Positions 37,250 to 51,414 of a stretch of 64,000 bases of DNA are shown piece by piece; positions within the stretch are counted from its first letter, which is position 1, and every line of letters starts with the position of its first letter. Under the pieces are notes generated by a model. That model was given only the letters and a program-made list of their open reading frames with translations, was not told the origin of the DNA and did no database searches. The translations under genes and the position numbers were made by a program. The stretch is taken from the NCBI GenBank assembly GCA_902786665.1, contig CADADN010000023.1, positions 1-64,000 of the forward strand. The letters are read 5' to 3'. Origin of the DNA: an uncultured Prevotellaceae bacterium. Its GTDB lineage: Bacteria > Bacteroidota > Bacteroidia > Bacteroidales > Bacteroidaceae.

Positions 37250-37630
37250 TTATTTCTTCTGCTTCGGACGTTTTGCACCGTACTTTGAGCGGCGCTGGGT
37301 GCGGTTGGCGACGCCTGCTGTATCAAGCGTTCCGCGAACGATGTGATAGCGCACACCAGGGAGATCCTTAACACGACCACCTCTTACGAGCACGATGCTG
37401 TGCTCCTGCAGGTTGTGACCCTCACCGGGTATGTAGGAGTTCACTTCCTTTTGGTTGGTCAGTCTTACACGGGCAACTTTTCTCATTGCCGAATTAGGCT
37501 TTTTGGGAGTTGTGGTATAGACGCGAACGCATACTCCACGACGCTGGGGACATGAGTCCAGCGCGGGTGACTTGCTTTTGTCTACCAATTCCTTCCTGCC
37601 TTTCCTTACTAATTGCGAAATTGTTGGCAT
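37250..37630 (-). CDS. rpsL: 30S ribosomal protein S12
   Basis: The 126-residue decoding-centre protein. The start [34 protein letters not shown] at 37630 is canonical. The lysines of [16 protein letters not shown] and [13 protein letters not shown], sites of streptomycin-resistance mutations elsewhere, are the wild-type residues. It is the first gene of the str part of the cluster. Confidence 0.97.
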   Translation of the reverse strand: MPTISQLVRKGRKELVDKSKSPALDSCPQRRGVCVRVYTTTPKKPNSAMRKVARVRLTNQKEVNSYIPGEGHNLQEHSIVLVRGGRVKDLPGVRYHIVRGTLDTAGVANRTQRRSKYGAKRPKQKK

Positions 37631-37715
37631 TTTGTTACTTTTTTGTTTGATATTTATGTTGTATTGTTGTTTGCACATTAATATATGGCACACCCTCGGC
37701 GCACCATTTGGGCTG

Positions 37716-37723
37716 CAAAGGTA
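37716..37723 (-). promoter_or_regulatory. Candidate -7 element upstream of rpsL
   Basis: TACCTTTG on the minus strand matches TAnnTTTG and would start transcription near 37711, about 80 nt before rpsL. The -33 region has only TTTA at a longer spacing. If active, the str/S10/spc/alpha block can be transcribed independently of rpoBC. Confidence 0.5.
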
Positions 37724-37846
37724 CTAACTTTCAGTGAATAAACCTAACTAAATGGAGCTTTGCCCCCCTCTCTTTGGAATGTTTTATAGTTTTTTAACAG
37801 ATGTAACATTTTTTAAGACGAAATAAGGGAGTGAAAGAGTAAAAAT

Positions 37847-37904
37847 GGGCGGAGGGGACGGAATGGACGGAGGGGACGGAGGGGACGGAATGGGCGGAAA
37901 CGGC
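37847..37904. repeat. GGACGGA tandem repeat tract
   Basis: Copies of GGACGGA(A/G)GG and variants stand head to tail between the DUF3467 gene and the rpsL promoter. The unit period varies between 10 and 15 bases. No function is evident. Confidence 0.7.
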
Positions 37905-37937
37905 GGGGCGCCAGCCTTTTGACAAGACTGGCGCCCC
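37905..37937 (-). terminator. GC-rich hairpin after the DUF3467 gene
   Basis: GGGGCGCCAG pairs perfectly with CTGGCGCCCC across a 13-base loop, about 20 nt past the stop of the gene. No U-run follows on the minus strand, so it may be an RNA-stabilising or weak termination structure rather than a classical terminator. Confidence 0.5.
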
Positions 37938-37958
37938 GGAAAGAGAATGGCTATGGGA

Positions 37959-38282
37959 TCATGCCTCCCCCTTGTTGCCGATGTTGAAGGGCGAGATGGT
38001 ACGTGGTTTGGAGTTGGGTAGCTGTATTTTCCCGAACTCCTGCTCATACCTTGCGATGTTCTCCTGCAGTGCGATGGCGAGACGCTTGGCGTGCTCAGGA
38101 GCAAGAATGGCCCTTGTCCTGACGGTGGCTTTCTGCAATCCCGGGAGCACGGAAGCGAGATCCATCACGAATTCCGAACTGGAGTGTGCGATGAGTGCGA
38201 AGTTGACGTACACACCTTGTGCCACGTCCGGTCCCACCTCTATTTGCAACTGGTTGCCTTGTGGTTTGTTGTGGTTGTCCAT
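37959..38282 (-). CDS. DUF3467-family protein
   Basis: A 107-residue soluble protein without signal or membrane helix. QLQIEVGPDVAQGVYVNFALIAHSSSEFVMDLASVLPG and ILAPEHAKRLAIALQENIARYEQEFGKI are the conserved DUF3467 blocks. The family is uncharacterised. It lies 54 nt after rpoC in the same direction and is followed by a GC-rich hairpin, so it is probably read from the rpoBC transcript. A role linked to RNA polymerase or envelope biogenesis cannot be told from sequence. Confidence 0.85.
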   Translation of the reverse strand: MDNHNKPQGNQLQIEVGPDVAQGVYVNFALIAHSSSEFVMDLASVLPGLQKATVRTRAILAPEHAKRLAIALQENIARYEQEFGKIQLPNSKPRTISPFNIGNKGEA

Positions 38283-38303
38283 AAGTGAAAAGTTTGATGA
38301 TAA

Positions 38304-38329
38304 GCAGGGATTCAGGATAGAACCCCTGC
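38304..38329 (-). promoter_or_regulatory. Hairpin between rpoC and the DUF3467 gene
   Basis: On the RNA strand GCAGGGGTTC pairs with GAATCCCTGC through one G-U pair, with a six-base loop. No U-tract follows. It may limit, stabilise or process the message between the two genes. Confidence 0.45.
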
Positions 38330-38336
38330 TTTGATT

Positions 38337-42725
<4,389 letters not shown>

Positions 42726-42738
42726 GTCTGATAACGAT

Positions 42739-45700
42739 TTAGTCGAGTTTGATACTTAATCCGAGTCCGCGGAGTTCATGCAGCAGCACGTTGAGAGATT
42801 CGGGTATTCCCGGCACTGGCATTGGCTCGCCCTTGACGATGGCCTCGTAGGCTTTGCTTCTGCCCACGACGTCGTCGGACTTGACGGTGAGGATTTCCTG
42901 AAGGACGTGGCTGGCTCCGAAAGCCTCCAGCGCCCAGACTTCCATTTCTCCGAAGCGCTGTCCGCCGAATTGCGCCTTTCCTCCGAGAGGTTGCTGCGTG
43001 ATGAGCGAGTATGGGCCAATGCTTCTTGCGTGCATCTTGTCCTCGACCATGTGTCCAAGTTTGAGGAAGTATGTGATGCCCACGGTTGCCGGCTGGTCGA
43101 ACTTCTCTCCTGTCTCACCGTCGTAGAGGTGTGTGGAGCAGAGTCTTGGCAGTCCTGCCTTGTCGGTCCATTCCGAGAGGTCGTCGAGTTTCGCACCGTC
43201 GAAGATGGGCGTTGCGAATTTCACGCCGAGTCGTTTTCCTGCCGCTCCCAAGATGGCTTCGAAGATTTGCCCGAGGTTCATGCGCGACGGCACGCCCAGC
43301 GGGTTGAGCACGAGGTCGACAGGTCTTCCGTCCTCGAGGAAGGGCATGTCCTCTTGTCTTACGACCTTCGACACGATGCCCTTGTTGCCGTGGCGGCCTG
43401 CAAGCTTGTCGCCGACGCCGATCTTGCGTTTCTTGGCGACATATACCTTTGCCATCTGCAGGATGCCAGAGGGCAGCTCGTCGCCGATGGTGATGGCGAA
43501 CTTTCTTCTCTTCAACTCTGCGTCGAGCAGTTTTGCCTTACGGATGTAGTTCATGATCAACATGGAGATGAGCGAGTTGACATGCTCGTCGTCGGTCCAG
43601 TTGTTCGACTGTATGCCTTCGTAGTTGAGGTTCTTCAGGTTGACGATGGTGAACTGCGCTCCCTTGGCGATGATTTCGGTGTCGGCATAGTCCTTCACGC
43701 CCTGCGATGTCTTCCCCTTGATGAGTTTGAGGAGTTTGTCCACGAGGATGTCCTTGAGGTCGTTGTTCTTTGCCTCGTATTCCTCGTCGATCTTGGCGAG
43801 TTGGATTTTGTCGAGTTTGCGCGACTCACGTGTCTTGACTGCCCTGGAGAAGAGTTTCTTGTCGATGACGACGCCGCTGAGCGACGGGTTGGCCTTCAAT
43901 GAGGAGTCCTTCACGTCTCCTGCCTTGTCGCCGAAGATGGCGCGTAGGAGTTTTTCCTCTGGCGACGGGTCGCTCTCACCCTTGGGCGAGATTTTACCGA
44001 TGAGGATGTCGCCCGGCTCCACGCGTGCACCGACGCGGATGATGCCGTTGGTGTCGAGGTCCTTGGTTGCTTCCTCGCTGACGTTGGGGATGTCGGAGGT
44101 GAACTCCTCCATTCCACGCTTGGTCTCACGCACGTCGAGTTGGTACTCGTCGACATGCACGCTGGTGAGCACGTCTTCCCTTACAAGTCTCTCCGAGAGC
44201 ACGATGGCGTCCTCGTAGTTGTAACCCTTCCACGGCATGTATGCGACGAGGAGGTTGCGTCCGAGGGCGAGCTCGCCATCCTCGGTGGCATAGCCTTCGG
44301 TTAGTATCTGTCCCTTGTGCACTCGGTCGCCCTTGTTGCAGATGGGCCTGAGGTCGATGGTCATATTCTGGTTGGTGCGGCGGAACTTGGGAATGCGGTA
44401 TTCCTTTGTTGGCTCGTCGAAGCTGACGAATTCCTCGTCCTCGGTGCGGTCGTAGAGGATGCGTATGGTGGTGGCATCGACGAATTCTATCACGCCTTCG
44501 CCTTCAGCCACGATCATGGTGCGTGAGTCCTCGCACACCTGCCTTTCGAGTCCTGTTCCCACGATGGGTGCGTCGTTGTGTAGCAGAGGCACGGCCTGGC
44601 GCATCATGTTACATCCCATGAGGGCGCGGTGGCCGTCGTCATGCTCGAGGAAGGGGATGAGTGCAGCCGAGACGGATGCAATCTGCTGAGGCGACACGTC
44701 CATGAACGACACTTTGGCCGGTGTCACGACAGGGAAGTCGGCGTCGAGGCGGCATTTCACCACGTCGCGGATGAAGGTGCCGTCGGCATTGAGCGGTGCG
44801 TTGCCCTGCCCGATGTAGTGCTCCGACTCCTCTTCTGCTGTCATGTATACCACATGTTCGTTGTCGAGGTCCACCACCTCGTCGGTCACCTTGCGGTACG
44901 GGGTCTCGATGAAGCCCAGCTCGTTGATGGTGGCATAGACGCAAAGCGACGAGATGAGTCCGATGTTTGGTCCTTCAGGACTCTCTATGGGGCAGAGTCG
45001 CCCGTAGTGTGTATAGTGCACGTCACGCACCTCGAAGCCAGCCCTTTCCCTGGAGAGTCCGCCAGGTCCGAGAGCAGAGAGACGCCTCTTGTGGGTGACC
45101 TCCGCCAGCGGGTTGGTCTGGTCCATGAACTGGCTCAAGGGGTTGGTTCCGAAGAAGGTGTTGATGACGCTTGAGATGGTTTTCGCGTTGATGAGGTCGG
45201 TGGGTGTGAATGTCTCGTTGTCCCTGACGTTCATTCGCTCGCGTATGGTGCGGCTCATGCGTGCCAGACCGATGGAGAACTGGTTGGCCAACTGCTCTCC
45301 CACGGTGCGCACGCGGCGGTTGGAGAGGTGGTCGATGTCGTCGACGGTGGCGTTGGAGTTGACCAGCTGGATGAGATACTTGATGATCTCTATGATGTCC
45401 TCCTTGGTGAGGATGCGCACATCCATGTCGGTGTCGAGGTTGAGCTTCTTGTTGATGCGGTAGCGTCCCACCTCACCCAGGTCATATCGTTTGTCGGAGA
45501 AGAACAGGTTCTGAATCACCTCCCTTGCACTGGCGTCGTCGGCGGGGTCGGCGTTGCGTAGCTGGCGGTAGATGTACTGCACGGCTTCCTTTTCCGACTT
45601 GCTCGGGTCCTTCTGCAAGGTGTTGAAGATGATGGTGTACTTGCTCGACTGTTCATCGTTCTTGTGAAGGAGTATGGATGAAGTGCCGCTTTCAAGGATT

Positions 45701-46551
45701 TGTTCCGCAATCTCCGGTGTGATGACGGTCTCGCGCGGGATGATTTCCTCGTTGCGCTCGATGGACACCACTTCTCCCGTGAACTCGTCGGAGAAGTCTT
45801 CCGTCCACGACTGTAGCACCTGTCCTGCAAGCTTGCGGCCCACCACGTCCTTCATATTCTTCTTGGTCACCTTCACCTCCTCGGCCAGGTCGAAGATGCT
45901 GAGGATGTCCTTGTCGTTCTCATAGCCGATGGCACGGAGCAGCGTGGTGACAGGCAGTTTCTTCTTACGGTCGATGTATGCGTACATCACGTTGTTGATG
46001 TCCGTGGCGAACTCTATCCATGAGCCCTTGAATGGGATGATGCGAGCTGAATAGAGGCTGGTGCCGTTGGAGTGGACGCCCTGGCTGAAGAAGACGCCCG
46101 GCGAGCGGTGGAGCTGCGACACGACGACGCGCTCGGCACCATTGATGATGAACGTGCCGTTGCTCGTCATATAGGGGATGGTTCCGAGGAACACATCCGA
46201 TGTGACAATCTTGAAATCGACGTGCTCCGGGTCGGTGCAGTAGAGTTTCATCTTCGCCTTCAGCGGCACGCTGTAGGTCAGTCCTCGCTCGAGGCACTCG
46301 TCGATGGAGTAGCGCGGCGGGTCGATGAAATAGTCAAGGAACTCGAGCACGAAGTTGTTCCTCGTGTCGGTGATGGGGAAGTTCTCTGAGAACACCTTGT
46401 ACAAGCCATCATACTTCCTCAGTTCGGGGGGTGTGTCGAGCTGCAGGAAATCCTGGAAGGACTTGAGTTGCACGTCAAGGAAGTCCGGGGTGGGCATCGG
46501 GTTCTTGACACTGGCGAAATTTACCCTGTTGTTGATGATTTTGGTGGCCAT
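42739..46551 (-). CDS. rpoB: RNA polymerase beta subunit
   Basis: This 1,270-residue subunit starts at 46551 ([32 protein letters not shown]), the usual Bacteroidetes start; 14 upstream codons cross a hairpin and are excluded. The rifampicin-pocket segment [39 protein letters not shown] keeps the His and Ser that are mutated in resistant strains. [13 protein letters not shown] and the C-terminal [27 protein letters not shown] complete the clamp and switch regions. Confidence 0.98.
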   Translation of the reverse strand: MATKIINNRVNFASVKNPMPTPDFLDVQLKSFQDFLQLDTPPELRKYDGLYKVFSENFPITDTRNNFVLEFLDYFIDPPRYSIDECLERGLTYSVPLKAKMKLYCTDPEHVDFKIVTSDVFLGTIPYMTSNGTFIINGAERVVVSQLHRSPGVFFSQGVHSNGTSLYSARIIPFKGSWIEFATDINNVMYAYIDRKKKLPVTTLLRAIGYENDKDILSIFDLAEEVKVTKKNMKDVVGRKLAGQVLQSWTEDFSDEFTGEVVSIERNEEIIPRETVITPEIAEQILESGTSSILLHKNDEQSSKYTIIFNTLQKDPSKSEKEAVQYIYRQLRNADPADDASAREVIQNLFFSDKRYDLGEVGRYRINKKLNLDTDMDVRILTKEDIIEIIKYLIQLVNSNATVDDIDHLSNRRVRTVGEQLANQFSIGLARMSRTIRERMNVRDNETFTPTDLINAKTISSVINTFFGTNPLSQFMDQTNPLAEVTHKRRLSALGPGGLSRERAGFEVRDVHYTHYGRLCPIESPEGPNIGLISSLCVYATINELGFIETPYRKVTDEVVDLDNEHVVYMTAEEESEHYIGQGNAPLNADGTFIRDVVKCRLDADFPVVTPAKVSFMDVSPQQIASVSAALIPFLEHDDGHRALMGCNMMRQAVPLLHNDAPIVGTGLERQVCEDSRTMIVAEGEGVIEFVDATTIRILYDRTEDEEFVSFDEPTKEYRIPKFRRTNQNMTIDLRPICNKGDRVHKGQILTEGYATEDGELALGRNLLVAYMPWKGYNYEDAIVLSERLVREDVLTSVHVDEYQLDVRETKRGMEEFTSDIPNVSEEATKDLDTNGIIRVGARVEPGDILIGKISPKGESDPSPEEKLLRAIFGDKAGDVKDSSLKANPSLSGVVIDKKLFSRAVKTRESRKLDKIQLAKIDEEYEAKNNDLKDILVDKLLKLIKGKTSQGVKDYADTEIIAKGAQFTIVNLKNLNYEGIQSNNWTDDEHVNSLISMLIMNYIRKAKLLDAELKRRKFAITIGDELPSGILQMAKVYVAKKRKIGVGDKLAGRHGNKGIVSKVVRQEDMPFLEDGRPVDLVLNPLGVPSRMNLGQIFEAILGAAGKRLGVKFATPIFDGAKLDDLSEWTDKAGLPRLCSTHLYDGETGEKFDQPATVGITYFLKLGHMVEDKMHARSIGPYSLITQQPLGGKAQFGGQRFGEMEVWALEAFGASHVLQEILTVKSDDVVGRSKAYEAIVKGEPMPVPGIPESLNVLLHELRGLGLSIKLD

Positions 46552-46605
46552 TAATGTGGTTTGTTTGTCACCGGCGAAAGCCGGCATTTGCATTTGTAAG
46601 ACACA

Positions 46606-46642
46606 AAAAGGTTAAGAATCCCCTACTGGGAGACTCTTAACC
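46606..46642 (-). terminator. Attenuator-like hairpin between rplL and rpoB
   Basis: On the RNA strand GGTTAAGA...TCTTAACC with an inner CCC/GGG stem is followed by TTTTT. It has the form of an intrinsic terminator although rpoBC must be read through. A partial terminator at exactly this junction is established in E. coli, where it lowers RNA polymerase output relative to L7/L12. Confidence 0.75.
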
Positions 46643-46693
46643 ATGTAATTCGAGAAGCGTATGCCGCTTATGGCGGCAAAGTGACGTATTGGC

Positions 46694-47071
46694 TTATTTG
46701 AGCTCAACCTTGGCACCCTCGGCCTCGATAGCCTTCTGCAGGTTCTCGGCCTCAGCCTTTGACAAACCTTCCTTCAGAGTGGAGGGAGCGCCGTCAACCA
46801 GTTCCTTAGCCTCTTTCAGACCCAGACCGCAAGCCTCTTTCACAGCCTTGACGACCTTCAGTTTGTTAGCACCAACCTCGGCGAGAACGACGTCGAACTC
46901 GGTCTTCTCTTCCTCTGCGGGAGCAGCAGGACCGGCAGGACCGGCGGCCACGGCAACTGCGGCAGCTGCGGGCTCGATTCCATACTCTTCCTTGAGGACG
47001 TTTGCCAACTCGTTAACTTCCTTTACTGTCAAATTTACCAATTGCTCAGCAATAGCTTTGATATCTGCCAT
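46694..47071 (-). CDS. rplL: 50S ribosomal protein L7/L12
   Basis: A 125-residue stalk protein. The N-terminal dimerisation helices ([28 protein letters not shown]) are joined by an Ala/Gly/Pro hinge ([20 protein letters not shown]) to the factor-binding domain ([41 protein letters not shown]). Following rplJ, it is the last ribosomal gene before rpoB. Confidence 0.97.
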   Translation of the reverse strand: MADIKAIAEQLVNLTVKEVNELANVLKEEYGIEPAAAAVAVAAGPAGPAAPAEEEKTEFDVVLAEVGANKLKVVKAVKEACGLGLKEAKELVDGAPSTLKEGLSKAEAENLQKAIEAEGAKVELK

Positions 47072-47124
47072 TTTATTTAAAATTTAAATTGTTTGTTAAT
47101 GTTTGTGAAAGTGACTTTGTAAAG

Positions 47125-47643
47125 TTATTCAGGACGCTCGCCCAAAGTCTTCAGCACACCATGTATGGTGTTTGCGCCTGACTGAAGAGCAGAGATGACG
47201 TTCTTCGCAGGCGACTGCAGCAGAGCCACGAGATCGCCGATGAGTTCGTTCTTGCTCTTGATGGAAGCCAACTCCTCGAGTTTGTCGGCACCAACGAAGA
47301 TTCCTTCCTCGGCATAGGCAGCCTTCAGTGCGGGAATCCCCTCCTTGGTGTACTCCTTGAGCAGCTTGGCGGGTTGGTTTGCTGTCTGGCAAAACAAGAC
47401 GGCAGTGTTTCCCTTCAGTGCGGGATAGATTTCCTCGAAGTCCACTTCACTTGCTTCCAAAGCCTTGTGAAGCAGCTTGTTCTTCACCACCACCATCTTG
47501 ATTTCGCTCTTGAAGCACTTGCGGCGCAACTTGCTGGTGTTCTCCGCATCCAGTCCGGTCACATCTACCAGGTAGAAATGAGGATATTCCTTCAGTTTCT
47601 CGCCGAGCTCAACGATGATTGTATCTTTTACTTCTTTCTTCAT
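47125..47643 (-). CDS. rplJ: 50S ribosomal protein L10
   Basis: The 172-residue base of the L7/L12 stalk. MKKEVKDTIIVELGEKLKEYPHFYLVDVTGLDAENTSKLRRKCFKSEIKMVVVKNKLLHKAL is the rRNA-binding domain; the C-terminal helix (ISALQSGANTIHGVLKTLGERPE) carries L7/L12 dimers. Only 24 nt separate it from rplA, so any L10 autoregulatory leader would have to lie inside rplA. Confidence 0.97.
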   Translation of the reverse strand: MKKEVKDTIIVELGEKLKEYPHFYLVDVTGLDAENTSKLRRKCFKSEIKMVVVKNKLLHKALEASEVDFEEIYPALKGNTAVLFCQTANQPAKLLKEYTKEGIPALKAAYAEEGIFVGADKLEELASIKSKNELIGDLVALLQSPAKNVISALQSGANTIHGVLKTLGERPE

Positions 47644-47667
47644 GTTACACGTCAGATTAATGCATTG

Positions 47668-48360
47668 TTATTCGACCGACTTGGGATCGACCTTGATGCC
47701 CAAGCTCATGGTGCTTGAAAGGAAGATACTCTTGATATAGGTACCCTTGGCAGCAGCTGGTTTGAGCTTGATAATCGTGGCGATGAATTCCTTCGCGTTC
47801 TGGAAAATCTGGTCAGGGGTGAAGGTCACCTTGCCGATGGATGCATGCACGATACCTGTCTTGTCGACCTTGAAGTCAATCTTGCCTTGCTTCACTTCCT
47901 TCACAGCCTTTGCCACATCCATGGTGACGGTGCCACTCTTCGGGTTCGGCATGAGGCCGCGCGGTCCGAGGATGCGTCCCAACGGACCAATCTTGCCCAT
48001 GCATGAAGGCATGGTGATGATCACGTCGACGTCGGTCCATCCACCCTTGATCTTGTCAATGTATTCCTCAAGACCCACGTAGTCGGCGCCGGCTGCCTTG
48101 GCAGCTTCTTCCTGATCGGGGGTGCAGAGGCAAAGCACGCGGACAACCTTTCCTGTTCCACAGGGGAGAGACACCACGCCACGAACCATTTGGTTGGCCT
48201 TCCTCGGGTCAACGCCGAGACGCACGTCGATGTCGACAGAAGCCTCGAACTTCGTCATGGTGATTTCCTTGACAAGCTCGGTAGCCTCTTTCAAAGTATA
48301 CAACTTCCCTGCTTCAATCTTGGCGGCTGCGATTTTCTGGTTTTTTGTCAGTTTACTCAT
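47668..48360 (-). CDS. rplA: 50S ribosomal protein L1
   Basis: A 230-residue stalk protein that guides E-site tRNA release. The motif [24 protein letters not shown] is the L1 signature; [36 protein letters not shown] begins domain I. In E. coli L1 represses the rplKA message. It starts 21 nt after rplK. Confidence 0.97.
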   Translation of the reverse strand: MSKLTKNQKIAAAKIEAGKLYTLKEATELVKEITMTKFEASVDIDVRLGVDPRKANQMVRGVVSLPCGTGKVVRVLCLCTPDQEEAAKAAGADYVGLEEYIDKIKGGWTDVDVIITMPSCMGKIGPLGRILGPRGLMPNPKSGTVTMDVAKAVKEVKQGKIDFKVDKTGIVHASIGKVTFTPDQIFQNAKEFIATIIKLKPAAAKGTYIKSIFLSSTMSLGIKVDPKSVE

Positions 48361-48381
48361 AGTTCCTAAAATTGAAGATGA

Positions 48382-48822
48382 TTATTTACCAGGGAATTCT
48401 CCTTTTACGGTGATACCCATGCTTCTGGCCGTGCCTGCAATCAGCCTCATGGCAGACTCGATGGTGAAACAGTTCAGGTCAGGCATTTTGTCCTCTGCGA
48501 TGGCGCGAACTTGTTCCCATGTGACGGAAGCCACTTTCTTGCGGTTTGGCTCCGACGATCCACCCTTCACCTTGGCAGCCTCGAGCAGTTGGATGGCTGC
48601 GGGAGGTGTCTTGATAACGAAGCTGAAAGACTTGTCGTTGTAATAGGTGATAACGACAGGAAGAATCTTTCCTGCCTTATCCTGGGTCCTGGCGTTGAAT
48701 TCCTTGCAGAAAGCCATGATGTTGATGCCCTTGGAACCAAGAGCAGGTCCAACAGGGGGAGAAGGATTTGCAGCGCCACCCTTAATCTGTAATTTGATTA
48801 ATCCAGCAACTTCTTTAGCCAT
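48382..48822 (-). CDS. rplK: 50S ribosomal protein L11
   Basis: The 146-residue GTPase-centre protein. [43 protein letters not shown] shows the proline-rich N-domain bound by thiostrepton-type antibiotics; the C-domain has the signature [21 protein letters not shown]. Upstream, a hairpin overlaps the nusG stop. Confidence 0.97.
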   Translation of the reverse strand: MAKEVAGLIKLQIKGGAANPSPPVGPALGSKGINIMAFCKEFNARTQDKAGKILPVVITYYNDKSFSFVIKTPPAAIQLLEAAKVKGGSSEPNRKKVASVTWEQVRAIAEDKMPDLNCFTIESAMRLIAGTARSMGITVKGEFPGK

Positions 48823-48852
48823 TTGATTTTTAAAATTAAAGTTTGATATTAT

Positions 48853-48891
48853 AAAAGAATGTCAGGGCCGTAACAATCCCCTCATTCTTTT
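48853..48891 (-). promoter_or_regulatory. Terminator-like hairpin between nusG and rplK
   Basis: On the RNA strand AAAAGAATG, AGGG pairs with CCCT, (two-base bulge), CATTCTTTT. The 5' arm includes the nusG stop, so a ribosome finishing nusG would block the structure. This suggests translation-dependent read-through into rplKAJL, which is inference. Confidence 0.5.
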
Positions 48892-49427
48892 ACCACTTGC
48901 ATAAAACCGAGTTCAAGCGGAGTCTTCCGCCCGAAGATCTTGACCATCACCTTCAGCTTCCTCTTTTCGGTGTTCACCTCTTCGATGACACCGGAGAAGC
49001 CATTGAATGGGCCATCTGTCACTTTCACCGTCTCGTTGATCTCGAAAGGAATCGATACCTCGTTCACAATCTCGGTCTCCTCGGCGTTACCCAGCATGCG
49101 GTTGATTTCCGACTGTTTGACAGGCGAGGGGTTGTCCAAACCTCCGAGGAAACCCATCACGTTGGGCATGAAGCGCAAAGTGTGCGCCACATCCCCCACC
49201 ATTTCGGCCTCCACGAAAATATAGCCAGGGAGAGAAACCTTCTCCTTGACCACACGTTTCCCATCACTTTTCTGGGTGGCGTGCTTCTCTGTTGGAATCA
49301 CGACTTGGGAAACATACTGTGACAACTGTGGGTTGTGCTTAAGTTCAGCCTCTATGTATTCCTTCACTTTGGCTTCCTTGCCGCTAACGGTCTTAAGCAC
49401 ATACCATTGTTTACCTGTCCTAGCCAT
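48882..49427 (-). CDS. nusG: Transcription antitermination factor NusG
   Basis: A 181-residue protein with the NGN domain (QWYVLKTVSGKEAKVKEYIEAEL...LPGYIFVEAEM) and C-terminal KOW domain (VKVTDGPFNGFSGVIEEVNTEKRKLKVMVKIFGRKTPLELGFMQV). It links RNA polymerase to S10 or Rho. It overlaps neither neighbour but starts only 4 nt after secE. Confidence 0.97.
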   Translation of the reverse strand: MARTGKQWYVLKTVSGKEAKVKEYIEAELKHNPQLSQYVSQVVIPTEKHATQKSDGKRVVKEKVSLPGYIFVEAEMVGDVAHTLRFMPNVMGFLGGLDNPSPVKQSEINRMLGNAEETEIVNEVSIPFEINETVKVTDGPFNGFSGVIEEVNTEKRKLKVMVKIFGRKTPLELGFMQVVKE

Positions 49428-49431
49428 CTGC

Positions 49432-49626
49432 CTATGCCAAGTTATAGATGAAAAGCATCAGATTCTTAAACACCACATCCATGATGAACACCACGACGGC
49501 GATGATAAGGGAAGCAGTCAAAACAACCATCGCACTGTGGGAAAGTTCCTTGTATGTGGGCCAAGTGGTCTTATGCGCAAGTTCGTTGTAACACTCCTTG
49601 CAGTAGTTTACAAATCTCTTAAACAT
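49432..49626 (-). CDS. secE: Preprotein translocase subunit SecE
   Basis: A short 64-residue SecE with one transmembrane helix (SAMVVLTASLIIAVVVFIMDVVFKNLMLF) preceded by the amphipathic clamp helix and the conserved HKTTWPTYKELSHS. It pairs with SecY. The gene lies between tRNA-Trp and nusG. Confidence 0.95.
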   Translation of the reverse strand: MFKRFVNYCKECYNELAHKTTWPTYKELSHSAMVVLTASLIIAVVVFIMDVVFKNLMLFIYNLA

Positions 49627-49645
49627 ATCTTTTTTCCTTATTTTG

Positions 49646-49718
49646 CACGGGAAGGAGGACTCGAACCCACGACCCTCGGTTTTGGAGACCGATGCTCTAC
49701 CAACTGAGCTATTCCCGT
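49646..49718 (-). tRNA. tRNA-Trp (CCA anticodon)
   Basis: A 73-nt cloverleaf on the minus strand: acceptor ACGGGAA/TTCCCGT, D-arm AGCTCAGTTGGTAGAGC, anticodon stem TCGGT/ACCGA with loop CTCCAAA, T-arm GTGGGTTCGAGTCC. Discriminator G; 3' CCA not encoded. It lies between tuf and secE, immediately after a T6 run. Confidence 0.97.
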
Positions 49719-49755
49719 AAAAAAGTTCCCGCGCCCACTGTCGTGTCGCGGGAAC
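49719..49755 (-). terminator. Intrinsic terminator between tuf and tRNA-Trp
   Basis: On the minus strand a perfect GTTCCCGCG / CGCGGGAAC stem with a 13-base loop is followed by TTTTTT. The first base of tRNA-Trp follows directly. It should end most tuf transcripts, so secE-nusG-rpl-rpo expression needs read-through or an unrecognised promoter. Confidence 0.85.
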
Positions 49756-49778
49756 CTGTTTCTCATCCTATGGATGGA

Positions 49779-50972
49779 TTAGTCTTCGAAGACCTCTGTG
49801 ATCTGGCCTGAGCCTACGGTACGACCACCCTCGCGGATAGCGAAACGGAGACCTTGGTTGAGAGCCACAGCGTAGATGAGGTCGACAGTGATTTCCACGT
49901 TGTCACCAGGCATCACCATTTCAACGCCTTCGGGGAGAGTGATCTCACCGGTGCAGTCCATGGTGCGGAGGTAGAACTGAGGACGATACTTGTTGCCGAA
50001 CGGAGTGTGACGGCCACCCTCTTCCTTCTTCAAGACATAGATGGTAGCCTTGAACTTCTTGAAGGGCTTGATCTGACCCGGATGGCAGAGCACCATACCG
50101 CGCTTGACCTCTTTCTTGTCGATACCACGGAGGAGCAGACCAACGTTGTCACCAGCCTGGCCCTCGTCGAGGAGCTTGCGGAACATTTCCACACCGGTAA
50201 CGACGGACTTCTTGTCCTCACCGAGTCCGAGGAGTTCAACGGGGTCACCAACGTGGATGACACCAGTCTCGATACGACCGGTAGCAACGGTGCCACGGCC
50301 AGTGATGGAGAACACGTCCTCAACAGGCATCAAGAATGGCTTGTCGATGTCGCGTGGAGGCTCCTGGATCCAGTTGTCGCAGGTGTCCATCAGCTCCAAC
50401 ACCTTCTCTTCCCAAGCGGGAACGCCTTCGAGAGCGCCGAGGGCTGAACCACGGATGATGGGGGTGTCGTCCTCAAACTCATATTGTGCAAGGATTTCTT
50501 GTACTTCCATTTCCACGAGCTCGAGCATCTCCTCGTCGTCGACCATGTCGCACTTGTTGAGGAACACCACGAGGCGGGGAACGTTCACCTGACGGGCGAG
50601 CAGCACGTGCTCACGAGTCTGTGGCATGGGGCCGTCGGTGGCAGCCACCACGAGGATGGCACCGTCCATCTGGGCAGCACCAGTAACCATGTTCTTCACA
50701 TAGTCGGCGTGACCCGGGCAGTCAACGTGAGCATAGTGACGCTTCTCGGTCTCATACTCCACGTGAGCAGTATTGATGGTAATACCACGCTCCTTCTCCT
50801 CGGGAGCGTTGTCAATCTGGTCAAAGGTCTTCACCTTGTCCTTGTTGGCCTCGATCCTCTCAGCAAGCACCTTGGTGATAGCTGCGGTCAAGGTAGTCTT
50901 ACCATGGTCCACGTGACCGATGGTACCAATGTTCACGTGCGGTTTAGTACGCACAAATGTTTCTTTAGCCAT
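49779..50972 (-). CDS. tuf: Elongation factor Tu
   Basis: A 397-residue GTPase delivering aminoacyl-tRNA. G1 [14 protein letters not shown], effector region [18 protein letters not shown]3 [13 protein letters not shown]4 [10 protein letters not shown]; domains II and III contain [15 protein letters not shown] and [24 protein letters not shown]. It is the only tuf here, downstream of four tRNA genes in the same order as the tufB operon of E. coli. Confidence 0.98.
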   Translation of the reverse strand: MAKETFVRTKPHVNIGTIGHVDHGKTTLTAAITKVLAERIEANKDKVKTFDQIDNAPEEKERGITINTAHVEYETEKRHYAHVDCPGHADYVKNMVTGAAQMDGAILVVAATDGPMPQTREHVLLARQVNVPRLVVFLNKCDMVDDEEMLELVEMEVQEILAQYEFEDDTPIIRGSALGALEGVPAWEEKVLELMDTCDNWIQEPPRDIDKPFLMPVEDVFSITGRGTVATGRIETGVIHVGDPVELLGLGEDKKSVVTGVEMFRKLLDEGQAGDNVGLLLRGIDKKEVKRGMVLCHPGQIKPFKKFKATIYVLKKEEGGRHTPFGNKYRPQFYLRTMDCTGEITLPEGVEMVMPGDNVEITVDLIYAVALNQGLRFAIREGGRTVGSGQITEVFED

Positions 50973-51030
50973 TGCTTATTGTTTGTTATAATTTAAAAGA
51001 ATCGTGATTTTCGCTTCTCACACAACTTAG

Positions 51031-51102
51031 AGCTGTTACCGAGAGTTGAACTCGGGACCTCTTCCTTACCAAGGAAGCGCTCTACCACTGAGCTATAACA
51101 GC
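51031..51102 (-). tRNA. tRNA-Thr (GGU anticodon)
   Basis: Cloverleaf with acceptor GCTGTTA/TAACAGC, anticodon stem CTTCC/GGAAG and loop TTGGTAA, T-arm GAGTTCAACTC. Discriminator T, CCA not encoded. It is the last of four tRNA genes before tuf, about 60 nt from its start. Confidence 0.97.
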
Positions 51103-51109
51103 AACATGG

Positions 51110-51182
51110 AGCGGAAAACGGGACTCAAACCCGCGACCCCCAGCTTGGAAGGCTAGTGCTCTATCAACTGAGCTATTTCCGC
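51110..51182 (-). tRNA. tRNA-Gly (UCC anticodon)
   Basis: Acceptor GCGGAAA/TTTCCGC, anticodon stem CTAGC/GCTGG with loop CTTCCAA, T-arm GCGGGTTTGAGTCCCG. The discriminator T is followed by CCA in the DNA, which may be chance because the other tRNAs here lack it. Confidence 0.97.
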
Positions 51183-51190
51183 AATTTTCG

Positions 51191-51273
51191 TGGGTGCTGA
51201 TGGATTCGAACCACCGAAGTCGAAAGACAGCAGATTTACAGTCTGCCCCATTTGGCCACTCTGGAAAACACCC
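51191..51273 (-). tRNA. tRNA-Tyr (GUA anticodon)
   Basis: An 83-nt tRNA with a long variable arm (class II). Acceptor GGGTGTT/AGCACCC, anticodon stem GCAGA/TCTGC with loop CTGTAAA, T-arm GGTGGTTCGAATCCATC, discriminator A. Confidence 0.97.
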
Positions 51274-51288
51274 TTGACCTTTGGCTTG

Positions 51289-51362
51289 AGCCTCTTGTCG
51301 GATTCGAACCAACGACCCCGAGATTACAAATCACGTGCTCTGGCCAACTGAGCTAAAGAGGC
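51289..51362 (-). tRNA. tRNA-Thr (UGU anticodon)
   Basis: Acceptor GCCTCTT/AAGAGGC, loop TTTGTAA giving anticodon TGT, T-arm GTTGGTTCGAATCC. The anticodon stem CGTGA/TCTCG contains a central T-T mismatch. First gene of the tRNA-tuf transcript. Confidence 0.93.
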
Positions 51363-51414
51363 AATCTTTACAGCCGTATTTCGTACTCGTGAGGGACAAG
51401 TCGTAAAACGGCTG

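Noticed and set aside
37905-37937. GC-rich hairpin taken first as a strong intrinsic terminator
   Set aside because: No U-tract follows on the minus strand, so it is kept only as a weak or stabilising hairpin.
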